A DNA stretch of 13,948 nt from JALOPX01 sp041309605 (lineage in GTDB: Bacteria > Krumholzibacteriota > Krumholzibacteriia > Krumholzibacteriales > Krumholzibacteriaceae): contig JBFYZH010000027.1 in the NCBI GenBank assembly GCA_041309605.1, forward strand, positions 1 through 13,948, read 5' to 3'. The notes beneath the pieces are model-generated. The model saw nothing but the letters and a program-made list of their open reading frames with translations, was not told the DNA's origin and did not search any database. Below are positions 1 to 7,840 of this stretch, piece after piece; position 1 is the stretch's first letter, and each line of letters starts with the position of its first letter. The position numbers were made by a program, and so were the translations under genes.

Positions 1-2575
1 CGAGCCGGTGGTAGTTCATGTCGACGATCGCCTGGTCGGTCGTTCCCTCACGCGAGTAACGCACCGTCCCGTTGTTCGTCAGCGCCGCCGGGAAGATCGT
101 CGTCGACGCCTTCGTGTCGAAGATGCCGCCCGCATCGATAGTCATCGTCACGTTGTCGCCCCAGCAGTCCGAAGTAGTGTAGTTCTCTATCTCGCCGCCG
201 CTCTTGATCACGACGGGACCGCACCTGAACTCGCCGCCGCCCATTTCGGTGCTCGTTATCACCTTGCCTCCGTCCTCGATGTTGAGGCCGGAGAAAATGA
301 TGTAGAGGTTGCTCGCGTCGCGGAATGTGGCATTACCGTAGACGGTGACCGTGCCTATGGCGATCCCCGTGCCGGCCCGGACCTGATGGGCGCCGTCGCC
401 GTCGACGAGGTAGAGCTCGCCTCCGGACTGTATCGTTACGTTCGGCAGGGGATTATTGGTGTAGTTCCCGCTCGAAGCCCACCGGCCTTCGATATCGTCC
501 TGGGCGGCAAGCTCGAAGAGGCCGTTTACGATCTCGAGGCTGTTCTGGATACCGAGGCGCATGTTGGTTCCATCGGTCGTGACCTTGCCGCCGGTCTTGT
601 CGATGATAACGTCCCGGAACGAAGTCGACCCGCCCGTCGTGCTCCACCCGCTCAGGGTCTGTGTCCCGTCGCCCGCGAACCTGATGTAGGCGCTCGTCGA
701 GGACCAGCCGGCGGAGAACGCGATGTGCGTCGTACTGAACAGCGTGAAGTCACCGTACACGGTGAGCATGCTGCTCGCATTCATGTCGATCAGAGCGGTA
801 TTTCCTCCGAAATAAACGCTTTTACAGACCGCGTTCACGTCATCGACCGAGACTGTATGGCCCGACCTTATGATTACGTCATCCATGCTCGTGGGCACCG
901 CGCCGCCGATCCATGTCGAGGTGCTGGTCCACGAGCCGCTGCTCGCGGTTTCCATGGCCGCGGTGGTCGGGATCCCCTCCATGTGTATATAGTATCGAGG
1001 CGAGTATCCTGCCAGTTCCGAAAGCGTGTACGATGTATAGCCGACCCTCCAGTCGGTTGCGCTGCCCGCCGATTCCACGGTGAGCAGTGTGCCGCCCTGG
1101 AGCGTGCTCACGGCCATCCTGACATGGCCGAGCCTGTGGACCGCGTCCCCCGGCTGTATCTGGTCCCAGCTCACATAGGGAAGTGTGGGCGGGCCGTAGG
1201 CCGGGTCGACCATCCGGTATGTGGAATAATCCTCGTCAGTGTTCCAGCAGCGGCAGACGAATCCGGAGCAATCAACGCCGGTCGCGTAAATGCTCGAGCC
1301 GTCCGTGTGATTATCCCCGGCGTAACGTCCCCCGGCTATCTTCAAGTCGAAGCTCGCCAGTTCATCCGTTCCGCCGAATTTGTAGGGAACCTGTTGGTTT
1401 TGTCCTATGACGATCCAGTCGGGTGTCCGGACCGAGTCGCCGTCCGGGGTATACACCACGCCGTTGGATATATTTGCCGCAGTGGCCGTCCAGACGTGCT
1501 GGACGTAGGTGTCGGCCTTGGCAACCGCCTCGGCTCTCGTAACGGTGTCGGCCAGCGCGCCCTTGGGCGCAAACTCGGGGAAATCATCCGCATCCGAAGA
1601 TTCACTTGTCAGAAGATAGTTATAGTGGACCTCCCGCTGGAATCCGGCTGGATATTCCCCCTCGAAGAAGGCGCCTGATTCGGGAACGCTCCATTGCATG
1701 ATATGGATTCCGTCTTCCGATGATACCATGTGGAAAAGATCCCCGTTCGCGTCGATCTCGAGGTCCCTGAATATTCTCGTGAAATAGTGCACGGGGATTC
1801 GAATTTTTCCCGTTGTCGCGCCGTGGCGGTCGATGATCCATACCTCGCGCCGGACCTCCAGCGGAACTGCCCTCTCGACGAGATCGACATCGAGGAATAT
1901 GCGTCCGATATTGTCCGCGCCGACGATTCTCACGCAGCCCAGATCATTCGAGGCGACCGGCACATCGATCGTCCGGTCCGCCAAACCCGAGGCCCGGCCG
2001 ATGGAAATCCTCGCCATACCCGCTGAGAGCCTGCTCACCCCATAGGATCTGTCACCCGCGAGGATGCCGGATCCGCCTGAGTCCTCGAGAAGCCCGCGGG
2101 AAAGATGGGACATCGTGCCGTCATGTTTCATGACGAGCACCTTGCCACCATCGACGTAAATCCTCTCGATGAGAGGGAAGGGAGGCTGCCGGCCGATGGA
2201 GGAGGACAGGCCGTCATCGCGGTAACGCAGCAGCTCATTCCCGACCAGGAAGATGCAGTCGGTTCCCGATTCATAAACGAAATCCCTGGCTCCAGCAGGT
2301 GCGGCAACGGTGCCCTCGAGGGAGCCGTTTCTAAAAAGCTTCACGGACATGTTGAGCGGGTCGAGGATCGAAATCATACCGGTCGTGCCGTCGATCCTGA
2401 AGCTTTGTGGACCGTACTGGCATCCCGGCTCCGTCCGGTACAGGAATTCGGTGATAGGATCGTCCCCCCAAGGCACATGGAGCACTTCCCTTGGGAGCGA
2501 TTGCGCCCCGGGGGCGGTTGTGAGCAGGATAATGACAAAAAAAACTGACACTGCGGAAAAGATACCCCTGGCCAT
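1..2575 (-). CDS. Secreted NlpC/P60-domain protein with propeller-like and beta-helix-like regions (3' end outside window)
   Basis: This is an open frame of 858 codons that leaves the window without a stop, so the C-terminus is missing. The ATG at 2575 follows GGAGGG by 9 nt. Residues 1-26 form a signal peptide (hydrophobic VSVFFVIILLTTA, then APGAQS). Residues 30-330 look like a beta-propeller, with short repeated strands such as IDANGDLFHM. Residues about 390-530 form an NlpC/P60 cysteine peptidase fold: VPYKFGG (397-402), the catalytic Cys in DCSGFV (C436) and the catalytic His in RLGHVRM (H484). The usual third polar residue is unclear. From 546 a GSWTSTSTWIGG...GHTVSVDD motif opens a beta-helix-like repeat region, with two repeat units near 630-660 and 835-858. 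NlpC/P60 enzymes cut gamma-D-glutamyl bonds, and the Bacillus PGA hydrolase PgdS belongs to this family. Directly after pgsW, a PGA-degrading or releasing role is plausible; peptidoglycan hydrolysis is the alternative. Confidence 0.8.
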   Translation of the reverse strand, partial: MARGIFSAVSVFFVIILLTTAPGAQSLPREVLHVPWGDDPITEFLYRTEPGCQYGPQSFRIDGTTGMISILDPLNMSVKLFRNGSLEGTVAAPAGARDFVYESGTDCIFLVGNELLRYRDDGLSSSIGRQPPFPLIERIYVDGGKVLVMKHDGTMSHLSRGLLEDSGGSGILAGDRSYGVSRLSAGMARISIGRASGLADRTIDVPVASNDLGCVRIVGADNIGRIFLDVDLVERAVPLEVRREVWIIDRHGATTGKIRIPVHYFTRIFRDLEIDANGDLFHMVSSEDGIHIMQWSVPESGAFFEGEYPAGFQREVHYNYLLTSESSDADDFPEFAPKGALADTVTRAEAVAKADTYVQHVWTATAANISNGVVYTPDGDSVRTPDWIVIGQNQQVPYKFGGTDELASFDLKIAGGRYAGDNHTDGSSIYATGVDCSGFVCRCWNTDEDYSTYRMVDPAYGPPTLPYVSWDQIQPGDAVHRLGHVRMAVSTLQGGTLLTVESAGSATDWRVGYTSYTLSELAGYSPRYYIHMEGIPTTAAMETASSGSWTSTSTWIGGAVPTSMDDVIIRSGHTVSVDDVNAVCKSVYFGGNTALIDMNASSMLTVYGDFTLFSTTHIAFSAGWSSTSAYIRFAGDGTQTLSGWSTTGGSTSFRDVIIDKTGGKVTTDGTNMRLGIQNSLEIVNGLFELAAQDDIEGRWASSGNYTNNPLPNVTIQSGGELYLVDGDGAHQVRAGTGIAIGTVTVYGNATFRDASNLYIIFSGLNIEDGGKVITSTEMGGGEFRCGPVVIKSGGEIENYTTSDCWGDNVTMTIDAGGIFDTKASTTIFPAALTNNGTVRYSREGTTDQAIVDMNYHRL

Positions 2576-2637
2576 GGTGGATTACCCTCCATTGCTGAAA
2601 ATGCAGGCTTATACAAAGGCTATTTTGTTGTATTGTA
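2576..2637 (-). other. AT-rich 62-nt spacer before the NlpC/P60 gene
   Basis: This is the largest gap in the cluster, by one nucleotide. It is clearly more AT-rich than the coding sequence around it. It carries the ribosome binding site GGAGGG (2585-2590) for the NlpC/P60 gene. A TATAAG hexamer could serve as a -10 box, but no good -35 lies at the right distance, so an internal promoter is possible but not shown. I see no terminator hairpin, so read-through from pgsW is expected. Confidence 0.35.
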
Positions 2638-3681
2638 TCATATTACAAGAAAAAAGGCAATCAATAACAATGTTGCAGCGATAGCCGTTTTATTTACATG
2701 TGTCATATTATACAGGCAGTTCCCGGGATCGGGTCCGCCGCCGGCTGAAATGCAATGCCTGTAAGCGAGTTCCCTGATGTCGATGATGTGTATGTAGGGG
2801 ATCCCCATCTCTGCCAGCCGGAAAATGACTCCACGGTCGCTGTGCCGGCAGAAATCGGACGAAAGGTGATAGCCGTTGCGAATCGTCGCCGCGTGCGGGC
2901 AGGCTCCGAGGCTGGCCTGATTGCCGCCTATATTGATAAGAAGGCTGATATCGCTCTTCTCGAAGAGAGCCGTTTTCGCCTCGATGGATTCCTCGAGCGA
3001 TTCGGGAACGTAGAGCTCTATGCAGTTTCGCCGGGCCGCCAGTCGCATTTCCTCGATTCCCTCATCGCTCAATCCTCCGCCGGCGTCGCCCTCGGCCCCC
3101 ATCGTCACCAGGGCGGACCTGAAGCCGAATGCGCCGTCTTCGGCGAGCCAGGATTCGATGTCTATCCAGGTCGCGCCGGGCTGGTTGGCGCCGTAGCTCG
3201 ACGCCCCGAGTGAGGAAACGACCGTCGCCCTGATCCCGAGCGTCTCGAGCGCCGCGAACACGGATATTGCAATAGAGGGAAAAGATCCCGAGAGTGCGAC
3301 TCCCACGCGGTCCCCGGAATCGATGCCTGCGTCATCGAGCCATCTTACGACGAGCGCGGCAAAATGGGGATTCGCGCCGATTTCCTTGGCCTCGAGCGAA
3401 CCGAGCGTCGTCGTAATGGGCGACCAGTCGTTTCCCAGCATGCCGCCGAACCTGATATCGGTTTGAGAATCGGATACGATCCCTCTTCGCTCCTTCTCCG
3501 CGCAGACAATCTCGAACCACTCCGCCGCCCGGGCAGCCGCGAGCCGCATCGACCGTGCGTCGGAGCGTTCCACGGATTTCTGCCATCGTGTTTCGGCGAG
3601 CGCGAAACCGGCCGCAGCGACAAGAAAGGCCGCCAACAGGCGGAGGGTTCTACTTCTGAAAAACAAGGTGCGTTTCTTCAT
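2638..3681 (-). CDS. pgsW: Poly-gamma-glutamate system protein PgsW
   Basis: This 347-residue protein matches, from memory, the family named poly-gamma-glutamate system protein, which is found only beside pgsB and pgsC. Signature stretches are GNDWSPITTTLGSLEAKE (84-101), SGSFPS (131-136), SSLGASSYGANQPGATWID (156-174) and INIGGNQASLG (249-259). It has an N-terminal membrane segment (about 12-29) and a second hydrophobic segment at the very C-terminus (about 331-347), so the central domain is probably periplasmic and held at both ends. Six cysteines (60, 220, 261, 278, 310, 322) lie in that domain and could form disulfides. The start ATG overlaps the pgsC stop as ATGA, implying translational coupling. 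Its biochemical role is unknown. It occupies the place that PgsA/CapA fills in Bacillus, so a role in polymer elongation or export is inferred. Confidence 0.88.
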   Translation of the reverse strand: MKKRTLFFRSRTLRLLAAFLVAAAGFALAETRWQKSVERSDARSMRLAAARAAEWFEIVCAEKERRGIVSDSQTDIRFGGMLGNDWSPITTTLGSLEAKEIGANPHFAALVVRWLDDAGIDSGDRVGVALSGSFPSIAISVFAALETLGIRATVVSSLGASSYGANQPGATWIDIESWLAEDGAFGFRSALVTMGAEGDAGGGLSDEGIEEMRLAARRNCIELYVPESLEESIEAKTALFEKSDISLLINIGGNQASLGACPHAATIRNGYHLSSDFCRHSDRGVIFRLAEMGIPYIHIIDIRELAYRHCISAGGGPDPGNCLYNMTHVNKTAIAATLLLIAFFLVI

Positions 3682-4106
3682 GCCAGAAGCGTTATAAGGT
3701 GAATGAAAACCGTTACGATCGCGAGCCCGAACAGGGTCGGGACGACCCCCTGCCGGTTCATTTCATTTCCAACGAGGCCGGGGATGATGTAACCGATCGA
3801 CTGCAGGTCAATGCTCATCAATGATTGGGGCTGTAATCCCCTCTCCAGTGCAAGTTTCATAATGAATCCGATGAGCAGCGCGAGCAGCAGTCTTCTCCTG
3901 CCGTAGAGAATCAGTCTTTCCGACAGAAACCGCATTCCTGCGCACACGGCGAGAGCGATCGCCACGGTGACGAGGAGCCTGCCGGGCTCGTGAATCGAGA
4001 TGGCGAAATAGGCGGGCGCTACGACGCCGCCGGCCGAGACGCCGGTCAGCTCGTAGAAGACGAATCCCGCGACGAGTCCTATCAGAAAGATATCAATCAA
4101 GCTCAT
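3678..4106 (-). CDS. pgsC: Poly-gamma-glutamate synthase membrane subunit PgsC/CapC
   Basis: This 142-residue, highly hydrophobic protein has about four or five membrane segments, close to the roughly 149 residues of Bacillus PgsC. The family patterns are clear: an N-terminal IGLVAGFVFYELTGVSAGG segment and, later, IGYIIPGLVGNEMNRQGVVP (104-123), which matches the conserved IPGLIAN-x-RQG motif. PgsC is the membrane partner of PgsB, and together they form the ATP-dependent glutamate polymerase at the inner membrane. The ATG lies inside the end of pgsB (14-nt overlap) and is preceded by GAAGG at a suitable distance. The gene ends in an ATGA overlap with pgsW. Recognition is strong. Confidence 0.93.
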   Translation of the reverse strand: MSLIDIFLIGLVAGFVFYELTGVSAGGVVAPAYFAISIHEPGRLLVTVAIALAVCAGMRFLSERLILYGRRRLLLALLIGFIMKLALERGLQPQSLMSIDLQSIGYIIPGLVGNEMNRQGVVPTLFGLAIVTVFIHLITLLA

Positions 4107-5244
4107 GTTTCAATACCTTCAATATTGCAAACCCCTCACCTGCAATGTTGCCGAGCCCGAAAACGACTCTGTCATCCCCGCAGACCGCCGGCAGCAGCGC
4201 GTCGGCTCTTCGCGCCTGAGCGCTGCTCCAGAGGAGCACGTTCTTCCCGGGGAACCCTTCCTTCAGGAGAGCCCTTTTCGCCGCTCTCGCATGCGTCCCT
4301 ATGACGACGACCCGGGAGATTCCCCTTGCAGCCGCGAGCCATTTCGCGAAGGACAGCGAGCGCGTAGGCCTGTCGGAGCGCGTGTTGAGAAGAACGGTCG
4401 CTCCGCCCTCGTAGGCCATTTTCCGTCGCCAGTAACCGACAAAACGCTCGGCCGACTCGACGTCGTTTACCGCGAATCCGTCGATGAAGCGGATGACGCA
4501 GCCGTCCCCGGCCAGCTCAACCGGCCGTTCGGCACCGGTGCCGAGAAAATCGAGAATGCCGCGGAGAGCCGAGTCGAAATCGATTCCAGCCGCCTCGGCG
4601 GCCGCGCAGGCGATGGCGACGTTCTCCTCGAGGACGCCGTCGGGGAGCGGGCCGATTCGCCGGTCCCCGGAAGCCTTTGCTATGATCACACGGCTCCCCT
4701 TTTCCCCGGCGGAAGCGGCGAGTATTTCCGGGCAGACGCCTGGTCCGGCCACTACGACGGAATTGCGCGGTATGGCGGATAGGACGGCTTCCGCCCGCTC
4801 CTCCGCGGTGCGCCCCATCGTTTCGCCGTGATCCTCCCTTATGTTAGTGATTACGTAAACTTCCGGAACAAAGAATCGGGATTCGAGGCGCTGCAGTTCG
4901 GGATCGATCGACATGCACTCGAGGACGAGGCACTCGGCGCCGGATCGCGCCGCCCGGCGTATCGTGCTGAACTGTTCCTGCACGCGCGCCGGCCCACGCC
5001 GCCTGATGATCTCCGAGGCGCCGTCCGGAAGCAAAAGGGTGGGGCGTATGCCGGTAATCTTCGCAAAGGTACGTTTTCCCGAAGCGCGAAGGGCGGCGGC
5101 GATGTATGCGACAACCGTCGATTTGCCCCGTGTGCCGTTCACGTGTACGCGAATACGGATCGCTTTCACGCTGCGCCTTACGGAGACCGCCTCGATTGTG
5201 AGCAGCCCGATGACAAAAAGGGCTAAAGCGGACGCAATTTGCAC
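4093..5244 (-). CDS. pgsB: Poly-gamma-glutamate synthase ATPase/ligase subunit PgsB/CapB
   Basis: This 383-residue Mur-ligase-like amide ligase activates glutamate with ATP and adds it to the gamma-carboxyl end of the growing polymer. A membrane anchor (residues 2-20) precedes the P-loop in VHVNGTRGKSTVV (residues 36-43 NGTRGKST). The family motif TNIREDHGETMG (133-144) and NTRSDRPTRS (287-296) follow, as in Bacillus PgsB (about 393 residues). The start is GTG at 5244, with GGGAG about 8 nt upstream, 22 nt after the gamma-glutamyltransferase stop. It overlaps pgsC by 14 nt, so the two subunits are probably made in fixed proportion. No racemase gene is visible, so whether D-Glu or L-Glu is used cannot be told. 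Confidence 0.94.
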   Translation of the reverse strand: MQIASALALFVIGLLTIEAVSVRRSVKAIRIRVHVNGTRGKSTVVAYIAAALRASGKRTFAKITGIRPTLLLPDGASEIIRRRGPARVQEQFSTIRRAARSGAECLVLECMSIDPELQRLESRFFVPEVYVITNIREDHGETMGRTAEERAEAVLSAIPRNSVVVAGPGVCPEILAASAGEKGSRVIIAKASGDRRIGPLPDGVLEENVAIACAAAEAAGIDFDSALRGILDFLGTGAERPVELAGDGCVIRFIDGFAVNDVESAERFVGYWRRKMAYEGGATVLLNTRSDRPTRSLSFAKWLAAARGISRVVVIGTHARAAKRALLKEGFPGKNVLLWSSAQARRADALLPAVCGDDRVVFGLGNIAGEGFAILKVLKHELD

Positions 5245-5266
5245 TGTTCGACTCCCAGCCCGGACG

Positions 5267-7240
5267 TCAGTCGCCGCCCGCTGTTCCGCTTCTTCGCGGA
5301 TCCGCCGCTCCGCAAACGGCTCCGGTGACGGGGTCTATTCGGATTATGTGAGCTCCGCCGAAAAAGAGATCTATGCCGTCATGCACACGCAGGGAATGCC
5401 CCATCCTCTCGAGCTTGTTCCGGACGGGTTCAGCGATTCCTCCCTCGATATGCAGGAAATCCTCGAACTTGGAGCAGAAAAATCGCGGAGCATTGTTCGC
5501 CTGGGCAACGTCCATGTCGAAATCGATGAGATTGACGATGAGCTCCACGACTGTCGACGTGATCCGGGAGGCTCCGGGTGTTCCGACGACGAGGAAAGGG
5601 ACCCCGTTTTTGAGAACTATCGTCGGAGATATCGAGCTCCGCGGCCGTTTTCCAGGCTCGACGTTGTTGACCTTGCCCGAGGCGCTGAAATTATTCATAC
5701 CGCAGTTCATCAGTACACCGGCGGCCATCTGCGTCGAACCGAAAAACGTGCCGAGCGTCTGTGTCAGCGATACTGCGTTCCCTTCGGCATCGACCACCGA
5801 CAGGTGCGTTGTGTGCGCTTCCTCTAAATTCCAATCGTCCTTGTCCGAGGAATCGCGGGAGTCCTCGTCGGAGCGTTTTTCCCCGGATTTGTTTTCCCTG
5901 GACGATTTTCCGCTGTTTTCCGCCCGCGGCTTCTTCGCGGATTTCGCCTTGGCCGCCCCGAAGCTGTCGAAAATGTCCCCCGACCATTTATCATGCGTCG
6001 ATTTGCCGAAATCGCCGTCATCGTCCGGACCATCCACGTTCGCGTTCCTGGGTTCGGCGGCTCCGGCTTTTCCGGGTCCGGCCTTGTCGAATCTGACCGG
6101 ATTTCCAACTTCCGTGTCCCGGTAACGGCGCGGCGTTACCGAGAATTGGTCGATCTGATGGAATCTGCTCGAGGCATAGTCTTTCGAGATGATCCCGTTG
6201 ACGGGGATGTACGTGAAGTCGGGATCCCCCATGAGGGCGGAGCGGTCCGAATGCACGCGTTTGAGAGTCTCGGCCATCAGATGGAGCGTGGCGGCGGACG
6301 TCGTGTAGTGCCCCATCTGGCGGAGGTCGACGTTTTCCAGAATGTTCAGAGCCTCGATGACGCTTCCGCCCGCCAGCGGAAGGCCGGCCGAGAGGATCTC
6401 GCATTCCCGGTAAGTTCCGCGCAGCGGCTCGGACAGCTTCGCTTTGTAGTTCTTGAGATCCTCGAGGGTGAGCACCCCGCCCACTGCGGAGATCTCACTG
6501 ATGATTTGTTCGGCCACGATGCCTTCATAAAAGCCGGCCGCGCCGCCGCCCGCTATGGCGGACAGCGTCGCCGCCAGTTCGGGCTGCCGGAGAGTATCTC
6601 CGAGCATCCGCGGGAAACCCATGTCGAGAAACACTTCGGCGGTGGCCTCATTCATGCCGAGCATCTCCGCGCTGTCCAGAACAAGGCTTGCGAGCGTCTC
6701 GTCGATCGCAAAGCCTTCCTCAGCGCAGCGTATGGCCGGTTTTAGGACGGTGGCAAGCGGGAGGGTTCCGAACTGTTCCAGCGCGAGCGTCAGTCCGGCG
6801 ACTGTTCCCGGAACGAGTATCGACAGCGCCGTATGTCTGTCTTTCTCGCGGTCGCGATTGACCAACTCGCCGACCCTCTGCGGAGCGAGGCTGTAATAAT
6901 CGATGAAGTAAGATTTTTCCTCCCCCAGCAGGTGGATCACCATGCCTCCTCCCCCCCCGAGGCCGGAGGCGTGCGGCTCGACGACGCCGATCGCGAAGGC
7001 CGCAGCTACAGCGGCGTCAACGGCATTTCCTCCCATCCGCATGATCTCCATGGCTGCTTCGGTTGCGCGGGGATGCGATGTCACGGCGATGCCATTTTCA
7101 CGGCAGACGATCTCGGCTTCCTGGCCATGGAGGACGGAGACAGGCAGAAAGAGGGTCAGGAAGAGCGGAAGGCAGAGCGCCAGGATGACCGAGGCCGATC
7201 CGATTGCGCGCATTCCCGGCCCCGGCATGATTTTTCTCAT
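5267..7240 (-). CDS. ggt: Secreted gamma-glutamyltransferase (GGT/CapD-like) with a charged insert
   Basis: GGT enzymes are N-terminal nucleophile hydrolases that self-cleave before a Thr and then hydrolyse or transfer gamma-glutamyl groups. CapD of Bacillus anthracis uses this chemistry to attach PGA to the cell wall. The 657-residue precursor has a signal peptide or anchor (about 11-40). Its large subunit begins ENGIAVTSHPRATEAAMEI, with GGNAVDAAVA (70-79) and GLGGGGGM (93-100). The new N-terminus would be T477 in AHTTHLSVVD, followed by PGKRPRSSISPT (529-540) and GTPGASRI (553-560). Between about 379 and 475 lies a low-complexity insert rich in K, E, D, S and R, much longer than the usual linker. 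The Arg of the usual D-x-R-E-x-A-P motif is replaced by Tyr116 (IDYYSLAP). AAGGAGG lies 7 nt before the ATG, 12 nt after the previous stop. PGA trimming or attachment is the likely role; glutathione breakdown is the alternative. Confidence 0.9.
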   Translation of the reverse strand: MRKIMPGPGMRAIGSASVILALCLPLFLTLFLPVSVLHGQEAEIVCRENGIAVTSHPRATEAAMEIMRMGGNAVDAAVAAAFAIGVVEPHASGLGGGGGMVIHLLGEEKSYFIDYYSLAPQRVGELVNRDREKDRHTALSILVPGTVAGLTLALEQFGTLPLATVLKPAIRCAEEGFAIDETLASLVLDSAEMLGMNEATAEVFLDMGFPRMLGDTLRQPELAATLSAIAGGGAAGFYEGIVAEQIISEISAVGGVLTLEDLKNYKAKLSEPLRGTYRECEILSAGLPLAGGSVIEALNILENVDLRQMGHYTTSAATLHLMAETLKRVHSDRSALMGDPDFTYIPVNGIISKDYASSRFHQIDQFSVTPRRYRDTEVGNPVRFDKAGPGKAGAAEPRNANVDGPDDDGDFGKSTHDKWSGDIFDSFGAAKAKSAKKPRAENSGKSSRENKSGEKRSDEDSRDSSDKDDWNLEEAHTTHLSVVDAEGNAVSLTQTLGTFFGSTQMAAGVLMNCGMNNFSASGKVNNVEPGKRPRSSISPTIVLKNGVPFLVVGTPGASRITSTVVELIVNLIDFDMDVAQANNAPRFFCSKFEDFLHIEGGIAEPVRNKLERMGHSLRVHDGIDLFFGGAHIIRIDPVTGAVCGAADPRRSGTAGGD

Positions 7241-7252
7241 GGGGTCCTCCTT

Positions 7253-7840
7253 CTACTCGAAGAGCTTCTGCAGCGGTTGCATTGTTTCGGGGATCTTTTT
7301 CACGATCTCGAGCGGTGTTTTAGCCTCGTCGGCCAGCTTGGTGAAGAATCCGTCGGAGTTTCCCTGCTCGACGACCAGCATGTATTTCGAATGCTTTGCC
7401 GCAATCTTGTTGAAATCGTCGGACTGGCCCAGCCGGCGCGCCGTTCCCCCTATGTGAACCATGAGGATCGGGATGTTTTTCCTGTCGGCTTCGTCGATCA
7501 GCGCGACCACCCTCGCCATTTCGTCCTTCTGGCTTATACCCGCCGCCCCGAGCCCTTTAGAGCTGAAACCGGGAACGACGATGAGCGTCTTGATCCCTTC
7601 GAGATGTTCCGGTTTGGCCATCATCTCGACCTTCGCGTCGAGTTCCAGCCTCTTCGCCATCATTCCCACCATCTTTACGTCTGCGCTCTGTCCCGCGGAT
7701 GAGATGAGGATGGGACCGAAGAACTTCACGACGGCAACGGCTGGCGCCGCCGGCGTGTCGGCCTTTTCCTGGGCGGCTGCGGCCAGGGGAATTGCAATCG
7801 CCAGCATTATCATCGAGCAGACCACGGTTACTCGCTTCAT
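7253..7840 (-). CDS. Small secreted alpha/beta protein, DUF6305-like
   Basis: This 195-residue protein has a clear signal peptide (residues 1-23, ending LAAAAQ), so a mature form of about 172 residues is expected in the periplasm. The rest alternates predicted strands and helices: ILISSAGQSADVKMVGMMAK, IKTLIVVPGFSSKGLG, IPILMVHIGGTARRLGQSDD and SKYMLVVEQGNSDGFFTKLA. This suggests a Rossmann-like fold that binds a small ligand. It resembles what I remember as DUF6305, but I could not check this. A perfect AAAGGAGG precedes the ATG, which overlaps the stop of the M14 gene as ATGA, so it should be well translated and coupled. Lying between the M14 hydrolase and GGT, it may be an accessory or ligand-binding protein for polymer or its fragments. 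No function is established. Confidence 0.72.
   Translation of the reverse strand: MKRVTVVCSMIMLAIAIPLAAAAQEKADTPAAPAVAVVKFFGPILISSAGQSADVKMVGMMAKRLELDAKVEMMAKPEHLEGIKTLIVVPGFSSKGLGAAGISQKDEMARVVALIDEADRKNIPILMVHIGGTARRLGQSDDFNKIAAKHSKYMLVVEQGNSDGFFTKLADEAKTPLEIVKKIPETMQPLQKLFE

Noticed and set aside
8..1678. 556-codon open frame on the plus strand
   Set aside because: Its protein is rich in Arg, Val, Asp and Gly with no recognisable domain, and it lies opposite the NlpC/P60 gene, whose translation has a signal peptide and catalytic motifs. It is a GC-bias shadow.
2633..2648. TTGTA/TACAA inverted repeat at the pgsW stop
   Set aside because: The arms are only 5 nt and AT-rich, with no promoter element suitably placed, so chance is likely.
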